Below the pieces are notes generated by a model that worked only from the letters and a program-made list of their open reading frames with translations, was not told the origin of the DNA and made no database searches. Below, piece after piece: positions 11,001 through 22,599 of a stretch of DNA of 32,086 bases. How positions within the stretch are numbered: the first letter of the stretch is position 1; each line of letters starts with the position of its first letter. The stretch covers positions 73,740 through 105,825 of the forward strand of contig AZLU01000142.1 in NCBI GenBank assembly GCA_002224055.1. Reading direction: 5' to 3'. The stretch is from Pezizomycotina sp. ARF18 (lineage: Eukaryota > Ascomycota). A program made the translations under genes and the position numbers.

Positions 11001-14000
11001 ATTTTAGAAATTCGAAGCGAAATCTCATACCTCCGAAGTAAGACTGTTCTATCATATGAAAGTCATTTCTATCGCAAAAAAAAAAAAAAAAAAAAAAAAC
11101 CTGCAGATATACCGCCCCTTGCACAAGGAGAAGCAAGGCAAACTGAGAAAACGAAGTTTCAACTGCGTTTAATTTAAGCGAATATACTACAGCAAGAAGA
11201 GAAATCTCGGAGACGCCAACTTAAACATTTCCCTTCCAAACCTGGGTGGCAGGCTGTCTCTTCTTTGAATAGGCTTCCAGAAAGAACAATAACACTGATG
11301 TAACGCAGAGAAAAGCTCCCGGCTTCAAATTGCTTCAAGTCTTTTACGCAAAAAATCGAATGCAATTTTACATCGCGAGATAACCTGTCTTGAAAGGAAA
11401 GAATCTACTGGTCCGCTCTGCATTCGGCCGCGGTTACCTAGAGTCGCACAATTACGTCGCATTCTATATCCAGCAGAACGTCCGATACGGAATATTTATC
11501 AACGCTACTAATTCTTTCAAGCTGTATATCTCAAGTACAGATAGCGCGATATTGTAATTGCAACTATCGTCGCGCCGGCCGAGTTTTTCCGCCACTGACC
11601 CTGCATTTGCCCTACTCTGCAATTCCCTGCCCTTGGTTTTGCCTTCTCTTCCCTTGCCTTGCAGACATATGCAAGGAGATGGAAAGCAAACAGTTTGTGA
11701 TTATTTGGAAACACGGAAGAAATTCTACCCGACGCTAGAATTGATTTCCTTATACAGTATTCAGGCGAGCGGTTCTTCTATTAAACTTGATTCTTCAAAC
11801 GGATAGAATGTGCGATAATTCGGGGACCTCTAACCGAGGGGATTCGGAGGGGAAACCAGTGGCACTAACAAGAACCTGGTTACGAGCATTTGGAAAGGTG
11901 AATTTTCACATGACAAGATTCACAAGACCGAACGTCAGATGAAATCATGATTAATCTCCCAATTTTTTAAATGATTCCAGGGTCAATATTCATCTCTCCA
12001 AATTTGTTTCGTTTATTAGTCTGGTGTTTAATTCTTTTATATCGTATTTCGGTCAGTGTTTACTTACTCAGTTCTTAATTTCGTTTCAACAAATTACAAT
12101 AGTGTTTTCTTATATCTTGTATATATCTATATATTTATAACCCGTCCCACTTATTAATCTTCTTCGCGTTGTGGAGAGAGAAGGAAGGTACAGTGTATTT
12201 TGCACTTTTTGTCGCTGGCCAGCTAAGCGAATCGCGGTGGGGACAGTAATCTCCAAATACGAGCCAGATGGATGTTTATAAAAATATATATAGGTAAATG
12301 AGACCGCCCAAGGCCCTGAGATGACCTCGCCTTCTTCGTATAGCTCTATCTCGCTTTTCCCTCTGGAGGTCTGACGGATTTGTGCGAAGGCGCCCATCCT
12401 TTCCGTCGTCATTCCGTGAGTCGTCGAAATACGCGGCGCTATAATGCTTGGGTCAGTCCCTTCTTTTTTTTCTTTTTTTTTTTTTTTTCTTCTCTCTCAA
12501 TAGGAATGCCATTCGGCACTATTTCACCATCTCCGTCCTAAAACTACAAATTTATTCGCAAATCGCGTCCGCACCAACAATTTTGGCAGTTATATACGTA
12601 TATACTACACGTTTATAATATACCACCGAAATCAGGAGACGCCCAAGAGTCCCAAGACAGTCACCTCCAGTGCGCTTTTCTGCTCAACTTGAGACACCCA
12701 CAAACTCGCGCATTAAATTTTTCGCGACAGATAAAACGGCGCTTTTCTTTTCGCACTTCAAGAGATGCACGGATAGATTAATCACTGTGGATACATACGT
12801 AAACACAATATATTTCAAGGAAGATGATTTTTTTTTTTTTTTTTTTTTCCTCCCTTTGAGCGGCCAATTGCTCGATTCTACTCCATGAGCCGGAACCAGC
12901 AACTACCATGAAAATATCCAAATTGATTTTTACGTTTCTTTCCCCATTTCGATAAAAGAGTTCACCGCGCGCGAAGATCAGCCGACGTGATACTGGATTG
13001 ATAGGAGAGAAAGAAAAATTAAAGTGTTCACCTTCCCATGTTGGTTTTAAAAAGGGAAGGGCCCGCAAAAAAGAAAGGAAGAAGGGAAAGAAAAGAAAAA
13101 AAGAAAAGGATTTAGTCTTAAGAAAAAAAAAATGTCTCAAAACTCCAAAGTGTCAATATATCATTTTACGGGTTCCCGCTAAAATACGAGATACGAGTGA
13201 TTGCTCCAATAATAGAACAGATTTTCCACCAAAAGCAGGTTCCAATTTGGTGGGTCGTGGGAAAGATGTGTGCGAACCTGCAGCTTCGCTTAAACAGTTT
13301 TGGTTACAATTGGGAAATTCGTTTATAAACAATATGAAAGCACTAATAAAGAAGGGGCAAAAAAAGGGGAAGGGAAAGAATAGCGCCGTCGCGCATTGGG
13401 GATCCAGTCGACACGGTGACACGCCAACGATATAAAAAAAGAAAATAGAACCAATAGTTTCTTTAGCGGTGAGTTTGTTTCCTTCTTGGGATATTTGTTT
13501 CTTAAATTTCATCCAGCAGATATTATATCTACCGCGATCACTGATAACCGTGCAAATAAGTATGTTAATTTCAGTGCTAAGCAAATGTTATATAAAAAGC
13601 TGACAATGTTTTTCACTGCAGAGCCCAGACCCCTCTCTCCGAGTCTCTCGTGGCTATCTGCCCTCGCTTGCACTCGTCTTTGGCTCCACAATGACAAGTT
13701 GAGCACACATATAAACACCAATGTGATTTCCTATTTTATCAGATCTAGAGCATTTAATATTATCCTCGCCCTTTCGACCAAAAAGAGGTGCCCGGATGGA
13801 TCATCCCGTCGTATGTGCGGACGCTGCGATACCTCGTTTCGAGCTCGCATGCATGTCGGAACTCGGAGGTTTTAATCGTTGGTCTGAACCACATGGCTGA
13901 TTGAACATGATGGGTGAGGAAACTTTCGCCTCGAGATTCTTACACATTGTTTAGTAAAGTATACTATTGCACTCGCTTGGACCCAGAGTTTGAGCTCAAG

Positions 14001-15000
14001 GGAGGAAGTATTTTCAAGAATTGATGTTTATACTGTCACACATCCATCCATGTACTCAATTTTCCGTTATAATATACTTACTGGTTGAAATATACACCTT
14101 GTATTATACATCATGATAGCAGTATTACTTACTGTCTTCCCATTATCCAACTCCGATACTTGATACTGGTAAGGTGAAAACAAGGAATTGCGCTCCATTC
14201 CCTGTTTCTGCCGGATTTTAAGCTTCCTGTTCCAATCTTTAAACTAGGATACGAGCAGTCAGAAACTCTTTTTCCCTCACGCTGGACTTCATTGCTTTCA
14301 ATCGCCGAAATTCATGGATACGCATCGTATACTAAAGTAAGTTAACAGTCATAAAAGTGGATACTTCACTTGTGATCTTCAGTTTAAACTGCCACGTCTC
14401 AGTGTATCATGGCAGTGCAGCTCTTTTTTTTTTTTTTTTTTTCCTTTTTCAATAGGATTTCTTTCGCTTCGTCTCACAAGTATATATATTATTTTCATCT
14501 TATAGAAGCGATAAATGCCTTCTCTTCCGGGCGAAAGTTACTCTTCTATTCCCACTTCGATATTATTATATTTATATAAGTGTATATAAAAAGTTGAAAG
14601 GGGCCTTTTTTTTTTTGGACCCTCCACCCCCAATATATCGGAAACGTACCGGTTGAGTTTGACAACACGATTCTGGCTGGCCGAACACGAGCGCGAGTTC
14701 TTCCATATCCGCTGCTTCTCTCTTTTCACCTGAACATTAGCGGCGAGTCAGATAGCTCGCTATGATAGATACCAAACCTCCCGGAAACTCAGGGTCTCCG
14801 CCCGACCACGGAACGCATAACATTAACGGACACCTCAAACAAGGGAGGCCGCAAACGCTGTGGGTTCGATGGTGATCACAAGCTTTTTTTTTACTGCCTG
14901 CGACACGACGAACCTGCCTCCCCAACGCTTTTGAACCCCATTAAGAAACCATTATCATCTGCTTAACCACGTTTGCCTGTATACGCTTTTATTTCAAAAT
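8100..15000. other. Gene-free spacer
   Basis: No conserved domain, splice structure or coherent chain of frame-broken coding blocks could be found on either strand. Open frames of up to about 145 codons (for example at 13.0-13.6 kb on both strands, and at 12110-12412 on the minus strand) carry no recognisable motif. The block holds A or T runs at 11076-11099, 12462-12489, 12829-12848 and 14424-14442, and short TA-rich patches. A strongly diverged or frame-broken gene could still be hidden here. Confidence 0.5.
11076..11099 (+). repeat. poly-A run (24 A)
   Basis: Pure A homopolymer in non-coding sequence. Confidence 0.9.
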
Positions 15001-15599
15001 TATATTATTATTATATTATTAATACTCAATTCATCCGAATATATTCTTTTGAGCCTTTTTTTTTTTTTTTTATTAATTCTTGATTTATGGCATATTAGGT
15101 GCAAAACGATGCCACTTTCCACACGTGGGCAGATGATAGAGAGACATTTGAAATCTAGGCATTCGATATTATATTGTGATAAATTGCCCCGGATGTTCTA
15201 GTGGAATCTCACGCGGAATCAGAGCCGCCTCGTTATAAGATCAAAATAGGATATCATCCGATCAACGTTACTTGAAAATTCGTTAGCGCGAAGAGGAAAA
15301 ATTACTTTGAGGTTCATGTCAAAGGTTGCATCTCCCTCCCATCTCTAAAACCTGGGGTCGGTACTACAGTATTGCTTTGGCTTTTGGTTTCGGCAAAAAG
15401 TAGATGATTGAGTATCACCCTGGAGTGGTATGAAGACTTTTAATTCCAACGAGGCCGTTCCAAGACGTATATTATAGCCACTCCATTGCGTAGTTATTCT
15501 GGAACAGTAAACGTTACCTCGAAAATTATACCTTCGGATGAGTTTTCGGCAAGTAGTTTTATATTGGTATATCCCTTGGCTCCAATATTAATAGCAGTG

Positions 15600-17200
15600 A
15601 TGATGAAAATAGTTTCTACGACTCAAGTATGACATCGACTAGAAGAGTGCTCACCTTAGCTCTCGAGCCAACTCTTGTTAAGTAGTATCCTCATTGTAAT
15701 CTAATATATCAAAATTAGGTAAATTGATAATTTTTTTTTAAAATAACCCTTAACCTTCTATAGAGCGGGGAGTCTGTGCTAGGATTCTCCCGGTAATAGA
15801 AGGTAGATTCACGTATATCCTTAGAAGCACTAAGATAGCAGTGCACGGTGTAGATGTCAACAGTATCAACCACATTTTCAGACAGTTGTTTCGGTGCTAA
15901 AATGACAGTGGCTCGTATACGGTGTAAGTGTCGATATGTCTCAAGATTGTCATAAATGTTGAAGGCGGTTCCAGTATCAACCCTTATATGTGTATCTACT
16001 AGGTCGCTGTATTATAGTCGGAATCTTCACCAATCATTTCTCATAAACGGTATAATTCTGTTATGTTTGATCAGATATCAGTAACATTTAAGCGTCTTAG
16101 ATTGGCCAGTTCGCAGTCCTTCTTTCTCCTCATTATATAGAAAGTTGAGCTTATAACTCTTTGCATACTTTTCCCTGTTTGACAAGCTATTTTATCCTCA
16201 ACAACAATGGAGAGATACTGACTGACCTACAGCTTCATATTGGTAGCCCTACACAGTCTCAAGATGTTCCATAAGGATCCTAAGTATAATTCAAAAAAAA
16301 AAAAAAAGAAAAAAGAAAAAAAGAATAACCTAAGAGAAGTACGATAAACTATCTATAACATCCTGAAGTGATGTAATTAAGTATTGTACAAATATTAGAC
16401 TAGTGTTTACTTTCTTTGCTTCTTTGCTTCTCCTTTTTCCTATTATATGCACCTCGCACATTACAAAATATGCTACTTATCTTTGATCGAGAGGTTCCGA
16501 GGCATACAAGTCCACAACTAATACTGTGACTATACATATTACTGTTCTATTAGTCTTCCAACACCGTAAAGCATATATACCATGCTCTGCTAATTTATTG
16601 TCATTGAAAGATGTGCCCGTTTGATCAAGTAGTAGACGGACGTAGAGTCAGCATTCTTTAACTTCACCGTAGCTTGCGGTATCCTACTCCATTCTTTCGC
16701 CAGATACCATTCGTCGTATAAGCGGAAGAATTGACGAAGATAGGCAATCGTGATAGATGATAGTTAGTGGATAATATTAATTTAAACGACAAAGAAAATT
16801 TTACAACTTTCAAGTTGCATTTCCTTGCTCTAAGTCTACCTGATGGTTTTAAAACCCATAATTGACATGCTATACGTGTACCGATATTTATTTGAAAAGC
16901 CTCGCTGACCATAACAATCGGGTGATGGATTTGGCTCTTGTTGTTGTTCCGTGACGACTTGTAAACCTGTATTCTTAGCTCATAGTTAGGAATCGATCAT
17001 ATTATTTGTATATAGTGGAATTTTATCATATCTAAGAAAAATCTTTAATAGCTCTGTTCAAACCCATCAGCCCTTCCGCATGACCTGAATGGTTATACGC
17101 AAGTCGTTACCGATATCACTTTGTATAACATCAAAAGGATTCCTTTAGATAAGTAGGAGTGTTATATCAGAATTCGAAGTTTAGCATTGAATTTGGTAAT
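15600..17200 (-). mobile_element. Possible decayed copia-like retroelement remnant
   Basis: A weak call. On the minus strand a 98-codon open frame without a Met (15715-16011) contains VDTGTAFNIYDNLETY. This can be aligned with the copia reverse-transcriptase motif DVKTAFL..DLEEEIY. About 0.85 kb further 5' (higher coordinates) are fragments VIQSDIGNDL, AYNHSGHAEG plus NRAIKD, and LKPSGRLRARKCNL. These resemble, in the right order, the integrase D(N/G)G.E(F/L), PYTPEQNGVAER.NR and LDPRARKC segments of Ty1/copia elements. The text is full of stops, the integrase spacing is shorter than normal, and no LTRs, primer-binding site or YVDD box were identified. The elements of the match are individually poor; only their order and spacing make it worth listing. 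Confidence 0.25.
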
Positions 17201-18890
17201 AAGAGAAACCCTGTACTAAGTTTCTGCGGAGTAAGAGGCTTTTTATAAATACACGTCGCATCACTGGTGTGGACGTGTGCATCTCCAGTAATATTACGAA
17301 TGCAGGATCCTTTAACTCCTGAGTACTATATAACGTATGGCAAAAAAGAATATGGAAATGTGTGTTCATTCATAATTCCACTGTACGATGGGGTTATTAG
17401 TGAATCTGCTTGATTACATATATACAAATATATATAAGCATACCTTGCGAGAACACAGTCTTCAATGTTTCTTTCCTGGGTTTCAGTATCAACTTAGACC
17501 GTGAAATATGATTTTTCCTGAACATGATCGTACATTTCATCACTCTATAGCTAATCGTCACCTCTAACTCTGGAAGGCATGAAATCAAGAAAACTACAAG
17601 TGAATAACTCCGACGAAAAAGTAATTCATATATATGCTAAAGTACGGAGCGATGAAAAAAAAATCAACATGAGACTAGTATAGTATCTCAACATGCACAA
17701 CATCACAATATCATCAGAGAGTAATACTTAGCTTATGTAATGGACAATACGCTTGAACATAAAAAGATCGCAGTTAATATCATGACAAACTCAGTGCACT
17801 GCTCTAAATAGAACTATTCGTAAGCTGTAGTTTAACTGATCTGAATTTTTTGACATGATTTGCCTCCACCCCCCTCCCCCAAAAAAAAAAATCACTTGGA
17901 CGGAGCCTACGCTAAAAGCGCTTCCTACTTATAACTTATATAGTTAACCTTGAGTAGCATCTTTAATCGAATTGCTTATAAGCCCAAGCATGAAAGAGCG
18001 TAGTTGGCCTGACACGATCTGCTTTACGCAACCCTCACGGCTATCGTGGAAGCTTTAATTCATATCAATATATCCTTTGCAACATGCAAGATGTAAATCT
18101 GAGTTAATTGGAGATACATTCGGCGGAAGGTGGCTCTATATTTTCTTCTCAGCTGAGGGCGATCTTGCTGCTGGGCGTTTTCTTCCGGACCGCGAAGTTC
18201 TTAAGGGCAGATACGATGACCTCGAGCTACGAATACAAAGTCCATCTGTATAGGAGTCAAGGGGAAAATGTATAAACAACCCTGCATTGGTGTGAATATA
18301 TATATCTGACCGCAAGCATGACTCACGACTTAGGTATTCACGTATGCTCGAAGGCTGATCTCCGAAAACGCAAGAGCAATCCGAAGTGCCGGCATATACG
18401 TATGTAACTTAAATTATACAATCTCCCTGAATCATTCTAATTCAAAGCAAGCAGTTGTCTGGTTTGGAGTTACACAGCGGGTAAACAAATCAAGATAATA
18501 AGATTGGAACCAGAAGAATGAAATTCTGTCCCATAAAAATTCAGCATCGTCCTCACCACACACAACTTAGTATGTAACAAAAAAGGAAAGGAAATGTATA
18601 TGTCGCCTTTTAAACGATAATGCAAACAACGTCCCTTGTATCCGAATTTTGCAGCAAAAAGGATAAAAAATTTAAAAAAAGAGCTTTAATGAAAAGAAGT
18701 ACAGGACTACTACATCAAGAGTGTTTCTTTCATTTTTGGTGTGTATTGCTATAGAATAGGTGAAAAGCCACGAAGCTTTACAACCTTGATGTCGTAGGAT
18801 TGTATCCTTATAAATTCCTCACTTGTGTTTTCTTCGGACACGACTAAAAAAAATTGACATCTTCATGTCCGCTTGTCGTACATCGATGGT
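17200..18890. other. Spacer downstream of the V-ATPase c gene
   Basis: Mostly A/T-rich, stop-rich sequence. A short G+C-richer patch at about 18150-18235 is open in more than one frame but shows no family signature. The sequence just below 18896 would be the 3' UTR of the V-ATPase gene. Confidence 0.45.
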
Positions 18891-18895
18891 GCAAA

Positions 18896-19865
18896 TTATG
18901 TGCAACCTCCAGCGGCAGCCTTGGAGTTCATAAGCAAAGCAACAATGAGACCGTACAGACTATATAAGTTAAAAGACTAATTAGTTTACCAGATCCGTTG
19001 ACTTGAACATAGGTCACTGCAAGATGGGAAAAGAATCCCGAGTTTTGCGGCCGAGAGGGTATTTTGCAAACGCTTACCCAGGACTTCAGCGAAAATGAGA
19101 ATCAAAATCATGCCGACGAATAATCTCGGTTGTTGAGCTCCTCTCTTACGCCAGCGTCACCAACGATACCGATTGCGAAACCAGCAGCGGACCAGAGAGA
19201 CCGACAGCAAGACCGGCGCCAAGCTGATGAATCCATTGAACAGGAACTGGTTCTGCTTGAGACCATCAGATTAAGACGGAGACGACGAGTCCGTAGATAC
19301 CGACGATACCAGCCATAATAACGGGACAATATCTGAACGGTAGAATTAGACATAAGCTTCACAAATCTTTCACAAGTACGCCTCTTTCAACCGCGCCTGT
19401 AATGCTGCAAGCGGATGCAGGGCCTGAAAGAGTCCCTCGGAAATGGAAAAAGGGTAAACTTGTCGCTTACTCTTGATCATGAGGTCAGGACGAAGGACAC
19501 CCATTGAGCAAATGCCGACACCAGACTTGGCCGTTCCGTACGACGCACCGAACGCGCAGAAAACTATAGCTGCGGTGCAACCCATGGCGCCAAAGAAGGA
19601 CTATTATTCCGCCAGAAAAAAAAAAGACCCTTGTCAGTTACCGAGTTCATTCCTCAAAAGTATCGCCTTGAATCAAAGTTGAAGCTTAACGGCCACCAAG
19701 GCGACAACAGCAAATAACACCCCACATAGTTGATCCAGTGTTGATGGTAATGAGGCACTTGGGTGCGTTCGGTAGATTGATGACGACACCAAACCAAAAG
19801 AAAAAAAAATTTGCAGTCGTAGGGGAACTCATACCGCGTATGGAGACTTTTCGGAACAAGCACAT
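18896..19865 (-). CDS. vma3: V-type H+-ATPase proteolipid subunit c, frame-broken
   Basis: Membrane proteolipid that forms the proton-carrying ring of the vacuolar ATPase V0 sector. Four exons are visible: 19835-19865 (uncertain), 19471-19600, 19078-19332 and 18896-18959. Exon 2 gives [13 protein letters not shown] and [13 protein letters not shown]. Exon 2 ends in MIK and, across the intron, yields KNIVP. Exon 3 holds [55 protein letters not shown] and [12 protein letters not shown], with the essential Glu of the last helix. Exon 4 gives [20 protein letters not shown] and stop TAA. The order and total length (about 160 residues, four helices) match the family. Small frame breaks occur near 19327, 19270, 19227, 19190, 19142 and the exon 3/4 junction. 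The start is not settled: the ATG at 19863-19865 is one base out of frame with EKSPYA. The amino-acid signatures are otherwise intact, so sequencing indels explain it better than decay. The gene is divergent from snu13. Confidence 0.93.
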
Positions 19866-21229
19866 TAGCGAAACTCTCTTAACTAGAGATTAAGAATAGA
19901 AGAAAGGATCTATTGAAACGGTAACAAGTAGTGCTTCTCGTTGGAGGGTTCACTCGATGCTTCGAAGAATAACGACCACACCAACCTCCCAAAAAAAAAA
20001 AAATAAGGGTGAAAACGGGAGAGGGAACGAAAGGGCGTCAATAACTTACCACAACTCATCTGAAGACATGATGGATGATGATTTTATGATATATTCTCTC
20101 CTTTCTAAACTTCTTCTCTACTTGAATAACGCTAGTTCTTTCGGGATGGTCTGGTGAATAGCGGTGAGGACGTTGCTAGATGACGAGGTGGTTTTTTCTG
20201 GTCGAAAAAGGTACAGGTTTGCGTGTGGAAAGGAATATTTAACCGGTAAAAGAAAGGTGTTAGGAAGGGGGCAGAAATTTGCCTTTTCTTTCTATTTTTT
20301 TTTTAATTTCAAGAGGCGCATCACTGGTCAAAATAAATAAAAGAAATTAACCAGGGAAAAAAAAAAAAAAAGAAAAAGAGAGAGAGAGAAAGTTGCAAGT
20401 TAATAATTTATTAGTCAGCTGCAGTGTGGCCACGACCACTCATTTCTCGCTCTCACTGTTCTTTTAAAGCTTCAAAATAGAATTCAAAAAAATTCCACGT
20501 GTTTGTTTTGAAACTTGCTTTTAGACTGCATGGACCTGAAGAGCTAATAATCCGTTTGAAACCTTTTTTTTTTTAAATTCTATATTTGATTTCAAAATAT
20601 ACTCTATAAAAAGCTGAAGGTTTTGCTGAGATTGATTGATTCTCCTCAAACGCCACGATCAAGCCACATATATATAACAATATATTGCGCGCTCCTTCTC
20701 TCTACTTGATTTCAGTAGGATTAGACGACAAGACGAGTATGCCGAACGCTACGCTTCAAAAAAGCCGTGATGCAAGGGTAGCTTATTTCTACGAAGAACT
20801 CAAGAGCAAGTTGTAGACAGTCTTTCTTATAAAAGATAGACTAAATAGTCGTAATGGTTGATCTATGATGTTCAATGAATCAATTCGATACTCACTCGAA
20901 AGAATTCAAAAGTTGGCCGCAGAATATGCACGCACCGCACCCCACGCCTTTATTATGTAATGCGGCAAACTTCTTTTCTTTTTTTTTCTTTTTTTTTTTT
21001 TTTTTTTTCCGTCCCTAAACCACCTTTTATTGGCAGTCATTCATTGTCAAGAAAATTTTTCTATCGACGGTCAAACTTCATTTTTTAAGAACAAATTATT
21101 CCCCCCAAAGGGCGAGCAACCGCAAGGAACCCTTTGCAGCTACGGAATTCAGCGAATATCATCAACTCTTAGAATATATTTAGGTCTATTGAGAGAAAGG
21201 AAAGATAGACGTCGTCCTAAGCCTCAGCA
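19866..21229. promoter_or_regulatory. Divergent intergenic region vma3 / snu13
   Basis: About 1.36 kb separates the 5' ends of the two housekeeping genes, so both promoters must lie here. It contains A runs near 19990 and 20358, GA repeats at about 20373-20390 and a long T/C tract just upstream of snu13. A 25-codon frame at 20739-20816 (+) is the only other thing of note. Confidence 0.5.
20968..21009 (+). promoter_or_regulatory. T/C-rich tract upstream of snu13
   Basis: Nearly pure T with a few C, ending about 220 bases before the Snu13 ATG. Pyrimidine-rich tracts upstream of the start are common in fungal housekeeping promoters. The role here is inferred from position only. Confidence 0.4.
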
Positions 21230-21828
21230 ATGTCCGCCCCAAACCCCAAAGGTAAGGCTGCTGGATGTCGTCCGAAAAGACAATTGGAACTCGTTCTTGT
21301 TTTTTCAGGTGAAATGGACATGTTTGCTAACGAATATTTATCTGTATGGAATAGCTTTCCCTCTCGCCGACCAGGCCCTTACCCAGCAGATCTTGGACAT
21401 CATCCAGCAAGCTGGCCACTATCGCCAACTCAAGAAGGCGCCAACGAGGGTATGCGAACGTCGAAGCTTGCTAGCAATAAGCTCTGTTTTCCTAATCTTT
21501 ATTCTATTTTTCCGCATTATACATAATCTTCCCAATGGCTAACTAGCCCCGTTTTTCTTCTAACAGCGACCAAAACGCTTAACCGTGGTATCTCCGAATT
21601 CATCGTTATGGCCGGCGACACCTCCCCCATCGAAATCCTCCTCCACCTTCCACTCCTCTGCGAAGACAAGAACGTCCCTACGTATTCGTTCCCTCCAAGA
21701 TCGCCCTCGGCCGCGCCTGCGGTGTCAGCAGAGCCGTCATTGCCGCGAGCGTTACGAGCAACGAGTCCAGCGAGCTCGCGCAACAAATCAAGGCCGTCAA
21801 AGACAAGATCGAGAGGCTGCTCATCTAA
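21230..21828 (+). CDS. snu13: Snu13 / 15.5K kink-turn RNA-binding protein
   Basis: Protein of the L7Ae/L30e family that binds kink-turns in U4 snRNA and in box C/D snoRNAs, and so acts in pre-mRNA splicing and rRNA modification in the nucleus. Three exons: 21230-21251, 21355-21449 and 21567-21828, with GTAAG and GTATG donors and TGCTAAC/GGCTAAC branch points 20-30 bases before the acceptors. Exon 1 gives MSAPNPK, exon 2 [20 protein letters not shown] and HYRQLKK, and exon 3 [54 protein letters not shown] and, at the C-terminus, [11 protein letters not shown] then TAA. The RGISEF and LGRACGVSR segments are the conserved RNA-binding surface. The length (about 127 residues) is normal for the family. 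Two one-base losses interrupt the frame, near 21438 (in AAGAAGGCGCC) and near 21678 (in GTCCCTACG); otherwise all family residues I can check are present. Confidence 0.95.
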
Positions 21829-22114
21829 AAGAAGAAATTTTTTTGCACCGGCAAAAACGTATTTTTTCCTCCTGATTTTCTAGCGAAGGAGATAATGTTT
21901 ATCCTGGACTAGATGTGTAAACTAGCTTGATTTGCACGGGAACCTTTGTATGATAGATTAGAACCGCCAGCTTATCATAATCAATTTAAAGGGAGAGAAG
22001 AAGAAAAAAAAATTCCACTGAAAAGGAAAGACACCATGGCTGTATGATTTAAAGTACTAACGACACGATACCAGAAACAAAGAAAAGAAAGGAAGAAAAG
22101 GACAACAACAAAGC

Positions 22115-22151
<37 letters not shown>

Positions 22152-22312
22152 GGGTGTTTGTTACTTATCTGTTCCTGTGTCGATGGAGTTATGTTTCAAT
22201 CTTTTGGCAAAAACCCACTTCGAATTTTTTTTCAACCTCGGCTGTATCGACCTTTTAAACATCAGTATAACAGGCGTGACCTTAGTATACTTAGTTAAGC
22301 TCGGCTCTATTC
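21829..22312. other. snu13 3' flank and microsatellite
   Basis: A/T-rich 3' flank of snu13 with an AAT repeat at 22115-22149. No supported gene is seen. Confidence 0.5.
22115..22149 (+). repeat. (AAT)n microsatellite
   Basis: About eleven perfect AAT units. Confidence 0.95.
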
Positions 22313-22570
22313 CTAACGCCGATGGAGGTCTGCCTTTCCTTGCGACACCAGGAGCTTAAGAATAAAGCCTTTACCTTCATAGATGTGACCCGCGCGAACG
22401 CAGTTGCTTGGCGGAATGAATTCAGCTTGGGTATAGGTAATCTCGATCGAATTTCGGGACAAAGTATCCTTAAGAACCTTCCGCAAGCATCGGGCATTAT
22501 TATATATATGTTGAACAGTCTGATAACAAGGATATGGGATATGGTAGGAGGGGACGGCTGAAAGTGGATA
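22313..22570 (-). CDS. Unrecognised open frame, possible terminal exon
   Basis: An 85-codon minus-strand frame with no Met at its start. It ends at TAG 22313-22315 and is open up to a TGA at 22571-22573. A good 3' splice site (TATCCACTTTCAG, ending at 22558) sits at the upstream edge, so it could be the last exon of a spliced gene beginning at higher coordinates. I found no matching first exon. Readable segments are VPSYHIPYPCYQTVQHIYNN, ARCLRKVLKDTL, IEITYTQAEFIPPSNCVRAG and HIYEGKGFILKLLVSQGKAD. It has three Cys and mixed composition, and looks more protein-like than its surroundings. A 79-codon plus-strand frame (22322-22561) overlaps it completely; at most one of the two is likely to be real. 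No family is assigned. Confidence 0.35.
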   Translation of the reverse strand, partial: YPLSAVPSYHIPYPCYQTVQHIYNNARCLRKVLKDTLSRNSIEITYTQAEFIPPSNCVRAGHIYEGKGFILKLLVSQGKADLHRR

Positions 22571-22599
22571 TCAACTTGTTTGATCACGTTTAGGTGTTA

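Noticed and set aside
12110-12412. 100-codon minus-strand frame
   Set aside because: Composition is fairly protein-like, but the start is weak, no domain is recognisable and no neighbouring exons were found.
13153-13875. Long open frames on both strands (129-143 codons)
   Set aside because: They overlap on opposite strands and show homopolymer-driven composition; no family match.
15715-16011. Reading VDTGTAF as the aspartic-protease active site of a retroelement
   Set aside because: The DTG triplet fits, but the position downstream of integrase-like fragments contradicts copia gene order; the RT reading fits the order better.
18896-19865. Calling the V-ATPase c gene a pseudogene
   Set aside because: Family residues, exon borders and the essential Glu are preserved; indels without substitutions point to consensus errors. 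An intact second copy elsewhere would revive this view.
18896-21828. Programmed ribosomal frameshifting as explanation for the breaks
   Set aside because: There are too many breaks per gene, no slippery site plus pseudoknot pattern, and the same pattern in unrelated genes.
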